Source: Prosthecobacter debontii
GTDB lineage: Bacteria > Verrucomicrobiota > Verrucomicrobiia > Verrucomicrobiales > Verrucomicrobiaceae
Direction: 5' to 3'
Assembly: GCF_900167535.1 (NCBI RefSeq)
Contig: NZ_FUYE01000004.1
Span: forward strand, 63,603-127,602
Length of the DNA stretch: 64,000 nucleotides
The notes beneath the pieces were generated by a model. The model ran no database searches and was not told the DNA's origin. It saw only the letters and a list, made by a program, of their open reading frames with translations. The position numbers and the translations under genes were made by a program. Shown here in pieces: positions 27,186-36,028 of the stretch (its first letter is position 1; each line of letters opens with the position of its first letter).

Positions 27186-30100
27186 TCAAACTGACAAACG
27201 GCGGCGACGCAAGTTCACAAACGCCAGGGCGAGGAACATCAGCATCGCTCGGCTTGGCTCGGGGACGAGCGCCACTACGACCAAGACGCCATGACTGGCA
27301 AAAAAGCTCGTGTCCCAGACTAGTCCAGAACCCAGGCTTGGAAGGTCAAGGTCATACGCACTGTCGGCGGTCCCATCATGATAGGTATCGCCTAAGTTGC
27401 TGGAGAAGGTGTTGCCCGAGACCGCCGTCCAGTCCAGGAGGTTAAAAATCTGTCCTTCAACAGCCGTGAAACCGGCAGGAACCACTTGGATCTTGCCACC
27501 ATTTTCTTGAGTGATGCTGCCGGTGAGACTGAGTTGGTCATGATTGCCCATGCCTGTCGCGTGGGAGAGCACATAGTTGATGTAGCCTGATGAGCCTGGG
27601 GCATTGCCTCCAAAAGAATCCAGGCTGGTGAAAGTGGCTCCAGTGATCTCAAGACGGGTCACAGAACTGGTCTTCAGCGTCAGACTTTGGGCGATGTTGA
27701 GTCGGGCGAGTCCACCAGCACTTGTGGGGTCACCAGGGCTCAGTGTTCCTCCTGCCGCGATTACGGTGGTTCCGCCCACGGTCCCCGTGCCCCCCAAGGT
27801 GCCGCCACTGACAGTGACGCTCCCTGTCGCGGTGGTTTGATTTCCGTTGATGTAAAGCGTGCCAGCGGTCACACTCGTCGTGCCCGTGTAAGTGTTGGTG
27901 CCACGAAACTCCACCTCGCCAGCCCCATTGAGGATGACTCCGTAGCCATTCCCTCCATCATTGATCGCGCCACTGAGGATCGTGCGTGCTGTGGTGTTTT
28001 GCTGAGTCAGAGTGCGTGTGGCACTAGTGAGGGTGACGTTTCCGGTGAAGGTGAGGGTCTTATCCGTAGAACCTGTTGGGATCGTGGTGTCGGCCTGGAA
28101 TGCCACTGCGTTATGAATCGTGACACTCCCACCGCTGGATGCGCGAATGCTGCCGCCTGCGAGAATTAAGGTGCCTGTGCCAAAGGGACCCGAGGTCGGA
28201 GCGTTGGGGCTTCCCACCGAGCTGGATTGTGGCACCACAGAGGCATAGATGGCCGTGTTGCCTGCATAACTATTCTGCTGATTGATCACAAACAGGCTCG
28301 TGCCAAACAGACTCAAACCTGCTGTTCCCGTAATGGCCGAACTCAAGCTCGTGTTCCCCGAAGTGTAGCTGGTGATGATGCCCTCCTGAGAACCGAAAGC
28401 TAGCGTGCCACCGCTGATGGCGCGTCCTCCGGAGCCTGTGATCAGGATAGCGCCGCTGCTGACCGAGAGAACCTGGCCGCTCGCGATGCTAACATCCGCA
28501 CTTTCTAGAATCAGGGAGTTGATGGCAGTCGTTGAGCCAACTGTGGAGGTCGAGGTGATGCGAGTATTGTGACCTGAGGTGAAGGCATTCAGCGTGAATT
28601 CATCAGTAAGATTGAGGGGACGCAAACCGGTGTCCACATTGTAGGTCACGAACGTATTGGCCGTGCCTGCCGTCCCGACTCCACCGGTGGTGCTGGTGAC
28701 TGCTCCCAAGAGGAAAGGAACAATCTGTGTGTTTTTAGCCGTGCTGATTCCAGTGTTAGTGGCAGCCGTGGTGCCGACGAGAGTTGGGGCATTGGTCACC
28801 AGCAGGCGCGAGATGCTGGCGGTGCTGCTGCTATCTTTCCCCAAAGCGATACCCCGCACGAGGGCGATCCCTCCATTGGCCGCTCGTTGCAGAGTCGTGG
28901 TGGTGAGCGTCGCCGTGTTCGTGCTGCCATAGGTAAGGGTAAGAGTCGAAACCTGCTGGTCAAAGCGCACCGTTCCCAGCGTTTCGGTTGAATTTGTCGT
29001 GGTCTGGTCAGAGCCCAGAAAACTCAGGGCACCACCCTGAAGGCTGACAACGGTGGTGTTGGCGAGGCGATCCGTGGCATTGTTGCTGGCTCCTAGATTG
29101 TTCAGGGAGAGTGTGCCGCCGATCAGATTGATCTGGCTGGTGCCAGAGAGGCGGCCATTGCTACCGAGGGTGCCTGTCGAGCCGCCGATTTGAAGCGTGC
29201 CTGCTCGCACCGTCGTCTCACCGGTATAGCTGCTAGCTCCGATAAGGATTTGAGTGCCAGATCCATCTTTGGCAAAGTGGGTTACGCTAGTGCCATTCGT
29301 AATGGCTCCTGAATAGGTGTAGGTGCTGGCGGAGGAAATCGTCAGCGTCGAGGCTTGCGTGCCGTCATTGGTGACGTTCAACAAGGTGCCGTTGGTATGA
29401 TTATTACTGCTGTCTAGCCCAGAGAGCGTCAGCACATGGCCGAACAAATCCAGCAGCATGGGCATGCTTGCCGCAGGACTGCTGCTGGAGAGCACCGTGA
29501 GGCGGCTGGCGGCGTTGATGGCATTGTCCACACCTACGACCAGCCGGGAGCCCACGGTTCCGCCAGAGGCAAAAAGCTGGGTGGGCCCCGTATAGGTGTT
29601 CACGGCATTGAGGACGGTGGTGGAGTCGTTGGCTCGGTTGAAAAACACGGCCCCACCCGCCGCTCCACTGATGACCCCGGAGAGGATCAGCTTACCACCG
29701 ACTCCACCGCCGAGACGTGCACCGGCGCTGTTAACCACAATATTGCCAGTCCATTCAGCTTCGGCTCCTGTCGCCGTTTGGAGAGCGCCATTGCTGTTCC
29801 CGCCATCACCCGCAATGGCAAGCGCCTCGCCAGTGACCTTGATGCTATTTTGAAGCACGATCCGGCCTGAGGTGACTGAACTGCCCGTGGTGGTGCTGCC
29901 AAACGCGTTGTTGTGAGCCACTTCCAGAACTCCGCCGCTGACCACCACTTCGCCCGTGCTCGTGTTGTTGCCCGAAAGGATGAGGGTGCCTGTGCTGACA
30001 GTTAGGGTTCCGCTTTGGGTGTTGTTGCCTGATAGTGTCAGGGTGCCAGAGCCGCTCTTGGTGAAGTTGAGTGCTGCAGAGCCATCCTGAAGGATACCGC

Positions 30101-31175
30101 TGTAAACGGATGTGGTGCTTTGATTCACCGTCAGAGTGCTGGCCACTGAGCCACTGTTGGTGATGAAACTGCCGCCGTCACTGTTCGCAGAGCGGGTAAG
30201 TTGCCCCACCGTTTGGTTGAATCCAGCGAGGTCGAAGACCGAGGCCTCGGTCGGGCTATTGGCGGAGTCCACATCCAGCACGGTGGTTGTCGGCAGCGCA
30301 TTGGAGGCTCCCAATCGGAGGATGCCTCGAATGATCTGCGTCTGTCCCGAGTAAGTGTTGGACGTGCCGCTGACCACCAACACCCCGGCATCTACTCCCG
30401 TGCCAAAGGCTGAAAGCACCAAGTTACTGCCGCTGATGGGGCCACTGACCGTCAGGTGGCCGCCGACCTCCGTGCCAAACCGGCCTCCAGACACAATGTT
30501 CACCGCACCAGCCCAGGTGGCAGAAGCATCCGCAGCGACGTTGAGAGCCCCTGTGAAGCTGATGCCACTGCCTGCGAGTGTGAGCGATTCCCCCGTGATG
30601 ATGACCCCATCGGCCAGAGTTAATTGTGCTCCTGATGCAATGCTCGTCGAGCCCGTCGTATTGCCTAGAGCGGAGTTATGACTGACCAGGAGACGCCCTG
30701 CGTTGATGGTCACCGCTCCGGAGAAAGCATTGTTGCCTGAGAGTGCCAGCGTTCCATTGCCCGCCTTGGTGATGCCGCCACTGGCGATCGCTTCGCTGAT
30801 CGTGGCGGTATGCGTTGAGGTGGTGACGGTGATGATGCTTGCCGGATTCAGAGTTAGCACACTGTCGTTGTTGGCATCGGCAATCGTGTAGCCATTGCTA
30901 TTGAAAGTGATGTGATTGACCTGCACATCACTGGCCAGTTCCACGGTTTCTCCCGTGCCGCCAAAGATGGCATTGTTGCCATTCGTCCAGCCCACCCCAG
31001 CATCCCAATTGAGCGCACCTAGGCTCCAGTCATTGTTGAGGTTGCCTGGAATCCAATTTTGATCTGATTGCGCCGTTGCCACCTGCGCGTGTCCAACCAG
31101 CAGCGCCAGCACGGCTAAAATCGGTGCAAACCTGAAAGGCTTAAGGACAAGATTTACAGGACAACAGCTTTTCAT
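27186..31175 (-). CDS. Autotransporter-type beta-strand repeat protein with PEP-CTERM signal
   Basis: A 1329-residue secreted surface protein. An N-terminal signal (FAPILAVLALLVGHAQVATA) is followed by many autotransporter-associated beta-strand repeats of the type GNGTLALSGNNAFSGAVTI, predicting a long beta-helix. The C-terminus is a PEP-CTERM sorting tag: VPEPS, a hydrophobic helix, and RRRRL at the end. There is no outer-membrane beta-barrel, so despite the repeat name it is probably exported by the general route and sorted by an exosortase-like enzyme. Composition is rich in Ser/Thr/Gly. Function unknown; adhesion or surface-layer roles are common guesses. Confidence 0.85.
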   Translation of the reverse strand: MKSCCPVNLVLKPFRFAPILAVLALLVGHAQVATAQSDQNWIPGNLNNDWSLGALNWDAGVGWTNGNNAIFGGTGETVELASDVQVNHITFNSNGYTIADANNDSVLTLNPASIITVTTSTHTATISEAIASGGITKAGNGTLALSGNNAFSGAVTINAGRLLVSHNSALGNTTGSTSIASGAQLTLADGVIITGESLTLAGSGISFTGALNVAADASATWAGAVNIVSGGRFGTEVGGHLTVSGPISGSNLVLSAFGTGVDAGVLVVSGTSNTYSGQTQIIRGILRLGASNALPTTTVLDVDSANSPTEASVFDLAGFNQTVGQLTRSANSDGGSFITNSGSVASTLTVNQSTTSVYSGILQDGSAALNFTKSGSGTLTLSGNNTQSGTLTVSTGTLILSGNNTSTGEVVVSGGVLEVAHNNAFGSTTTGSSVTSGRIVLQNSIKVTGEALAIAGDGGNSNGALQTATGAEAEWTGNIVVNSAGARLGGGVGGKLILSGVISGAAGGAVFFNRANDSTTVLNAVNTYTGPTQLFASGGTVGSRLVVGVDNAINAASRLTVLSSSSPAASMPMLLDLFGHVLTLSGLDSSNNHTNGTLLNVTNDGTQASTLTISSASTYTYSGAITNGTSVTHFAKDGSGTQILIGASSYTGETTVRAGTLQIGGSTGTLGSNGRLSGTSQINLIGGTLSLNNLGASNNATDRLANTTVVSLQGGALSFLGSDQTTTNSTETLGTVRFDQQVSTLTLTYGSTNTATLTTTTLQRAANGGIALVRGIALGKDSSSTASISRLLVTNAPTLVGTTAATNTGISTAKNTQIVPFLLGAVTSTTGGVGTAGTANTFVTYNVDTGLRPLNLTDEFTLNAFTSGHNTRITSTSTVGSTTAINSLILESADVSIASGQVLSVSSGAILITGSGGRAISGGTLAFGSQEGIITSYTSGNTSLSSAITGTAGLSLFGTSLFVINQQNSYAGNTAIYASVVPQSSSVGSPNAPTSGPFGTGTLILAGGSIRASSGGSVTIHNAVAFQADTTIPTGSTDKTLTFTGNVTLTSATRTLTQQNTTARTILSGAINDGGNGYGVILNGAGEVEFRGTNTYTGTTSVTAGTLYINGNQTTATGSVTVSGGTLGGTGTVGGTTVIAAGGTLSPGDPTSAGGLARLNIAQSLTLKTSSVTRLEITGATFTSLDSFGGNAPGSSGYINYVLSHATGMGNHDQLSLTGSITQENGGKIQVVPAGFTAVEGQIFNLLDWTAVSGNTFSSNLGDTYHDGTADSAYDLDLPSLGSGLVWDTSFFASHGVLVVVALVPEPSRAMLMFLALAFVNLRRRRLSV

Positions 31176-31299
31176 AGGCAGGGGGAAACGGCGACATTAA
31201 GCTGTTGGATTTTACGGGCCAAGCAGAACATTCCTGCAAACCGAGGGATAAAGATTCTCCCATCCAGTTTCTTTTTTGCAGCGTTTTAAACCTAGACGT

Positions 31300-31329
31300 T
31301 TGACATGCCAAAAAACACGGGCGTAACGT
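31300..31329 (+). promoter_or_regulatory. Candidate sigma-70 promoter for the aminomutase gene
   Basis: TTGACA (31300-31305) and TAACGT (31324-31329) are separated by 18 bp, and the downstream ATG is at 31351. The -35 box is a perfect consensus and the -10 box is only fair. This predicts a short leader. It is a sequence match only. Confidence 0.35.
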
Positions 31330-31350
31330 CCCGAACTTAACGACCATTCA

Positions 31351-32514
31351 ATGCGCACGCCGCCCCCTTTGCTTCCCGAGAAGGAATTTCGTTCTCACGC
31401 CCCGGGCTTCTGGAAAAATAAAAATGTGTCACCTGAGGACTGGAATTCCTCTGCTTGGCAGCTCCGCAACCGCATCACGACCTTAGCAGGTCTGGAAGAA
31501 CACCTCACGCTGACCGATGAAGAGCGTGCGGGGGTTCTCCTCAGTGGCAGCAAGCTGGCCATGGCCATCACGCCGCATTACTTCAATCTCATCGATCCAG
31601 AAGATCCCGAGGACCCCATCCGCCGTCAGGTCGTGCCCCGCATCGAAGAGAGCTGGGAAGATCCTGATGAAATGGCCGATCCCTGTGGCGAGGACAGTCA
31701 CATGCCCGTGCCGGGCCTAGTCCATCGTTATCCAGACCGTGTCCTGTTTCTCGTCACAGATCGCTGTGCCAGCTACTGCCGCTATTGCACCCGCAGTCGT
31801 GTGGTGAGTGGTGTGGGCGAGCAGGAGTTACACACCGATTATGAGGCCGCTTTCCGCTACCTCGAGCGGCACGATGAAGTGCGTGATGTGTTACTGAGCG
31901 GTGGAGATCCGCTCCTGTTTAGTGATGGTAAACTGGAGGCCATTTTAAAGCGGCTTCGCTCCATCAAGCACATTGAGTTTGTGCGTATCGGTAGCCGGGT
32001 GCCGATCTTTCTGCCCCAGCGCATCACCCCTGAGCTTTGCCAGATGCTCGCTCGCTATCACCCCTTGTGGCTGAGCATCCATACCAATCACCCCCGCGAG
32101 CTGACCACGGAAGTCAAAGCTGGCTTGGAAATGCTGGCCAATCACGGTGTGCCGCTGGGGAACCAGAGCGTCTTGCTTCGTGGGGTGAACGATGACGCGG
32201 ATGTCATGAAAGCACTCGTGCAGAAGCTGCTCATGTGCCGTGTGCGCCCCTATTACCTCTATCAGTGCGATCTCATTCAGGGCAGCTCGCACCTGCGTGC
32301 CAGTGTCAGCACGGGCGTGGAGATCATCGAGCAGCTTCGCGGTCACACCACGGGTTACGCCGTGCCTCAGTTCGTCATCGATGCTCCAGGTGGGGGCGGC
32401 AAGGTGCCGGTGAACCCCGACTACGTCCTCTTGCGCGATGAGCAACGCACGCTCATTCGTAATTTTGAGGGTCGCACCTTCGAATATCCAGAACCGGCGA
32501 TGGTTCGGGTCTGA
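31351..32514 (+). CDS. KamA-family radical SAM protein (lysine 2,3-aminomutase-like)
   Basis: The radical SAM cluster motif is CASYCRYC with Cys139, Cys143 and Cys146. The C-terminal APGGGGKVPVNPDYV block carries the PLP-binding lysine (Lys351). Family members convert L-lysine to beta-lysine by a 1,2-amino shift, either free or for EF-P modification (EpmB type). At 387 residues it is closer to KamA length than to short EpmB, but no efp or lysine-fermentation gene is nearby, so the substrate is open. An ABC ATPase gene starts 31 bp later on the same strand. Confidence 0.85.
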   Translation: MRTPPPLLPEKEFRSHAPGFWKNKNVSPEDWNSSAWQLRNRITTLAGLEEHLTLTDEERAGVLLSGSKLAMAITPHYFNLIDPEDPEDPIRRQVVPRIEESWEDPDEMADPCGEDSHMPVPGLVHRYPDRVLFLVTDRCASYCRYCTRSRVVSGVGEQELHTDYEAAFRYLERHDEVRDVLLSGGDPLLFSDGKLEAILKRLRSIKHIEFVRIGSRVPIFLPQRITPELCQMLARYHPLWLSIHTNHPRELTTEVKAGLEMLANHGVPLGNQSVLLRGVNDDADVMKALVQKLLMCRVRPYYLYQCDLIQGSSHLRASVSTGVEIIEQLRGHTTGYAVPQFVIDAPGGGGKVPVNPDYVLLRDEQRTLIRNFEGRTFEYPEPAMVRV

Positions 32515-32545
32515 TGGCAGCGTTTTATGGGCTCCATCCGCTCGC

Positions 32546-33196
32546 ATGCTCGCCCTTCGTGACATTCAATTCCGCTATCCCGCCAGTGATTTCCAACTGG
32601 CGGTGAAACATCTGGAAGTCAGGGCAGGGGAGCCGCTGGCGATTCTCGGGCCCAGTGGTGGTGGGAAAACCACCATCCTCCGCCTGATGACCGGTCTGCT
32701 GTCTCCAGATCACGGCTCGGTGTCTTGTGGCGATACTCAGTTCTCACAACTCACCGCCACGGAGCGTCGGCGTTTTCGTTTGGAAAAAATAGGTTTGGTA
32801 TTTCAGGACTTCGCTTTGCTGGACTACCTCACCGTGGAGGAAAACATTCTCTTGCCATCTCAGTTTCAGCCGGATGATCCCACCCTGCGCGAACGCGCGA
32901 ACGGATTGGCTGAGCAGCTCGAGATTGCTCCGCATTGGCACCGTCTGACCGGTCGGCTCTCGCAGGGGGAGCGGCAGCGCGTGGCCATTGCGCGCGCCCT
33001 CGTGCATCGTCCTGCTTTTGTCTTTGCGGATGAACCCACCGCCTCACTGGATGTCCGGCGTCGCGGAGTGGTGATGGATCTGCTTTTGAACTACGCTCGC
33101 GAGCAGCAGGCTTGTCTGGTCGTCGTTACCCATGACCCTGAACTGATGCCGCTGTTTGCTCAACAACTTCGGGTGGAGGACCTCACCGCCGCATGA
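32546..33196 (+). CDS. ABC transporter ATP-binding protein (LolD/MacB-type)
   Basis: A single nucleotide-binding domain of 216 residues with Walker A GPSGGGKTT, signature LSQGERQRVAIARAL, Walker B AFVFADEPTASLD and a switch His (VVTHDPE). It belongs to the MacB/LolD/FtsE group, which pairs with FtsX-type permeases; such a permease follows with a 4-bp overlap. I use ATG 32546 (MLALRDIQFRYP); longer frames run back into the aminomutase gene. Confidence 0.86.
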   Translation: MLALRDIQFRYPASDFQLAVKHLEVRAGEPLAILGPSGGGKTTILRLMTGLLSPDHGSVSCGDTQFSQLTATERRRFRLEKIGLVFQDFALLDYLTVEENILLPSQFQPDDPTLRERANGLAEQLEIAPHWHRLTGRLSQGERQRVAIARALVHRPAFVFADEPTASLDVRRRGVVMDLLLNYAREQQACLVVVTHDPELMPLFAQQLRVEDLTAA

Positions 33197-34368
33197 GATC
33201 CGCCAGCTTGACCCTCGCTTGGCGTTACGTCGCCCGTCATCGGTTGCAGACCCTCTTATTGGCGGGGGCTTTGGGCGTTGTCCTAGCACTGCCGCTGTGC
33301 ATCCGCGTTACCCTCGCCGCCGCAGAGACCGCCATGCAGGCCAGGGCAGCTGCTACCCCTCAGGTGATCGGAGCCCGTGGCAGTGCGCTAGATCTGATGC
33401 TGGCTGCGCTTTATTTTAAACAGCAGTCACTGCCCATACTGACGCAAAAGACCCTGGAAGACGTTCGGGCCGCGAAGCTCGGCCGGGCCATCCCACTGTA
33501 TCTGCGCTTTCATGCCCAGTCGGCACCCATCGTCGGCACGCAGTTGGATTACTTCGCGTTTCGTCACCTCACCGTCACGCAGGGACGCCTCTTCGGTCGC
33601 TTGGGGGATTGTGTCATCGGAGCTGCCTTGGCTCGTCAGCGCGGGTTGGGGGTCGGGGACAGCCTATTCTCCTCTCAGGAGCAGGTCTTTGACATGGCCG
33701 GCATCTACCCGCTGAAGATGCGCATCACCGGCATCCTGGCGCCGCAGGGAACCGCTGACGACCACGCGGTGTTTGTCGATCTCAAGACCGCCTGGCTGAT
33801 CCAAGGTCTCGCTCATGGTCACGATGACCTCGTCACGCAGGACACCATCCTGACCCAGGAAGCGGGTAACACTGTCGGCAATGCCAGCGTGCGCATGTTC
33901 AATGAAGTGACGGAGAAAAACCTGCCCAGCTTTCACTTCCATGGCGACGCCTCCGCCTATCCCCTCAGCGCCATCCTCGTGGATCCCACGGATGCCAAGG
34001 CTGAGGCCATCCTCGCTGGACGTTATGCCAAGCCTGATCGCCCCGCGCAGCTCATCCGCCCGCTGGATGAATTTCACGCACTGATGCGGACCCTCTTCCA
34101 GGCGGAAACCCTCGCCCTCATTCTGCTCAGCATTCTCGCTACCGCCGCGCTCAGCGTCGCCGCCTTGGTCTTCGCCCTCTCCTTCCGCTTGAGAAAACGC
34201 GAGTTCCTCACCTTGTCCGACCTCGGCATCTCCCATGCCGCCCTGCTCACCACCCAGGCCCTGGAGATCACCCTCGTCGGCACTCTCGCCCTTGGTATCG
34301 CCTCTGTATTGACTCTCCTCGTCTGGCTCAATGCCGACTCTGGCGTGGCCCTGCTGCTGAGGATGTAA
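33193..34368 (+). CDS. FtsX/MacB-like ABC transporter permease
   Basis: An N-terminal helix (about residues 15-42) is followed by a large periplasmic domain of some 240 residues and then two membrane segments near the C-terminus. Family permeases normally have four membrane helices. Here the chain ends right after the third (LLVWLNADSGVALLLRM), so the fourth is missing or very short. It overlaps the ATPase gene by 4 bp and together they would make a mechanotransmission-type transporter. Substrate unknown. Confidence 0.75.
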   Translation: MRSASLTLAWRYVARHRLQTLLLAGALGVVLALPLCIRVTLAAAETAMQARAAATPQVIGARGSALDLMLAALYFKQQSLPILTQKTLEDVRAAKLGRAIPLYLRFHAQSAPIVGTQLDYFAFRHLTVTQGRLFGRLGDCVIGAALARQRGLGVGDSLFSSQEQVFDMAGIYPLKMRITGILAPQGTADDHAVFVDLKTAWLIQGLAHGHDDLVTQDTILTQEAGNTVGNASVRMFNEVTEKNLPSFHFHGDASAYPLSAILVDPTDAKAEAILAGRYAKPDRPAQLIRPLDEFHALMRTLFQAETLALILLSILATAALSVAALVFALSFRLRKREFLTLSDLGISHAALLTTQALEITLVGTLALGIASVLTLLVWLNADSGVALLLRM

Positions 34369-34458
34369 CCGTTAAATGCGATTTATAGCGCTTTGATTAA
34401 AGTGTTGGTTGGTGAAAAAGGAATTGATGGGTGTGTTTTCTTAGCGAGATGTTGGTTG

Positions 34459-35358
34459 ATGAGTTTTTTGGAACAAGTTGGTTTTGGGCTAATATACCCC
34501 GTTGTGTTAGGAGGTGGATTGTTGGCCTTGATTCATTGGAGGCTGAATAGGCGGCCAACAAGGAATCCGCTAGGGGAGGATATTCAACTCAGGCGTCAGC
34601 CCGGAGAGCACTTGCGACTAGAGATAGCGATCCAGATGGAGCGGCTTCTGTGGGCTGTATTTGCGTTGATGCTCTTGCCTCTGGGGGGCTTTTGTGCGGT
34701 GTTGTGGATAACAACTTTTTTGAAAGTTGATGTGCTGGTGAGGCTCGTAGCAAGCGTTGCCGCGTGCTTGTTAGTTATTGCCTGTGTTTATGCTTTGATC
34801 TTGAGGTTTTTTAGTAAGCTTGCCAATTTGAGGCTGGGTTGGTTTGGTGAGCGAGTCGTGGCGGATCAACTGGACGTTCTAAAACAAAAGGGATATGAGA
34901 TTTTTCATGATGTTCCCTGCAAAGGAAGTATGGGCTCGTTTAATCTCGATCACGTCGTCGTGGGAAACGGAATCGTTGTCGTGGTAGAGACGAAGACACG
35001 CCGAAAGCCCAAAGAGAAGGGCTCCCATAAAGTGAGTTATTGTGGTCAAGCTCTTCAGTGGCCTTGGGGACGAAGCACACGAGAGTTAGATCAAGTGGTT
35101 AACAATGCGCAATGGCTACGCCAAGAGTTCAAAAAGAATCTCAACCTAGATGTGACGGTATACGCTGCATTAACGATACCTGGCTGGTATGTGATCGGCG
35201 GACCTCCTCAGGCCCCAGTCCTGGTCGAGAGTTATAAGCGTTTAGCTGGTTTCATTGAGAAGCGTTTTGCTAGACGGATGACGAGTGTGGAAACCGAGCT
35301 TGCTTCTCTACACTTGCACAAGTTAAGCTCCAATGTGGGCTATGCAAATCTGGAGTGA
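34459..35358 (+). CDS. Membrane protein with NERD nuclease-related domain
   Basis: About three membrane segments in the first 130 residues precede a NERD domain that begins at WFGERVVADQLDVLKQKGYE. The nuclease-like core is visible: Asp in FNLDHVVVGNGIVVV, then the ETK of VVVVETKTRR, and a Gln-rich follow-up. NERD domains are distant relatives of restriction-type nucleases and occur in proteins of unknown or defence-linked function. ATG 34459 was preferred to TTG 34393. By eye the gene is AT-richer than its neighbours, suggesting transfer. No partner defence gene is adjacent. Confidence 0.75.
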   Translation: MSFLEQVGFGLIYPVVLGGGLLALIHWRLNRRPTRNPLGEDIQLRRQPGEHLRLEIAIQMERLLWAVFALMLLPLGGFCAVLWITTFLKVDVLVRLVASVAACLLVIACVYALILRFFSKLANLRLGWFGERVVADQLDVLKQKGYEIFHDVPCKGSMGSFNLDHVVVGNGIVVVVETKTRRKPKEKGSHKVSYCGQALQWPWGRSTRELDQVVNNAQWLRQEFKKNLNLDVTVYAALTIPGWYVIGGPPQAPVLVESYKRLAGFIEKRFARRMTSVETELASLHLHKLSSNVGYANLE

Positions 35359-35465
35359 CTTTGCTTCAACGAGCGCGGTCGTGATGCGGAACCGTGCACA
35401 CAATATCTTGATGGTTAGTACCCACAAGGGTGGCATGTCTTTGCCGATATTCACTGTAGAGGCCT

Positions 35466-35996
35466 CTATTTGGACTGACTCGTGGCTGCCAACGCCAAGT
35501 CGTTGGTGAGTTTCTCCATCGTCTTGAACTGGGTTTCACGATCTGTCCAGAAGTCCATGATCTCGCCCTCCCACGTGTAGAGTGTGGCACGATTCGCTGG
35601 GCAATAGAGATAGGCGCACCAGGAGAAATGGGTGGTTAAGCTCATCAGGGCGATAACGGTTTCCGTTTCGGTTTCGCCGTTACGAGGAACCAGAAGATGG
35701 CCTGGGGAATCGATGAGATAACGCATCTCCGAGTTTAGGGCGCGGATGCCCATGATGGCGATCATTTCGCTGGGTGTGTAAAGTCCCCAGTCCGTGATGT
35801 GGGTGAGGGTTTCGGATGCACCAACGATCTGCTCAAGATATTGCCTGAAGAAAGAGTCAATGCCCAGATGGTTCTTGGGGGACTCAAACTGAAGATGGTA
35901 ACGGCTGGAAGATCCCTGAGGGCTTTGATAAGGGGCTTCCGTCGTTTGCCGTTGTCGTAGCCATTGTGAAATCTCGCTTTCCGTTAGGCAGTTCAT
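35466..35996 (-). CDS. Hypothetical protein, 176 residues
   Basis: I do not recognise this family. The protein is soluble-looking with no signal peptide or membrane helix. It is rich in aromatic residues in its second half, including the segment FSWCAYLYCPAN. It lies 32 bp downstream of the LamG-like gene on the same strand, so the two may be co-transcribed. Frame length and codon pattern make it a likely real gene. Confidence 0.6.
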   Translation of the reverse strand: MNCLTESEISQWLRQRQTTEAPYQSPQGSSSRYHLQFESPKNHLGIDSFFRQYLEQIVGASETLTHITDWGLYTPSEMIAIMGIRALNSEMRYLIDSPGHLLVPRNGETETETVIALMSLTTHFSWCAYLYCPANRATLYTWEGEIMDFWTDRETQFKTMEKLTNDLALAATSQSK

Positions 35997-36028
35997 GGTG
36001 AGCCTGTGAATGTATTCTTCAGCCTACC

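Noticed and set aside
27186-31175. Classical type V autotransporter
   Set aside because: There is no C-terminal beta-barrel; the C-terminus is a PEP-CTERM signal.
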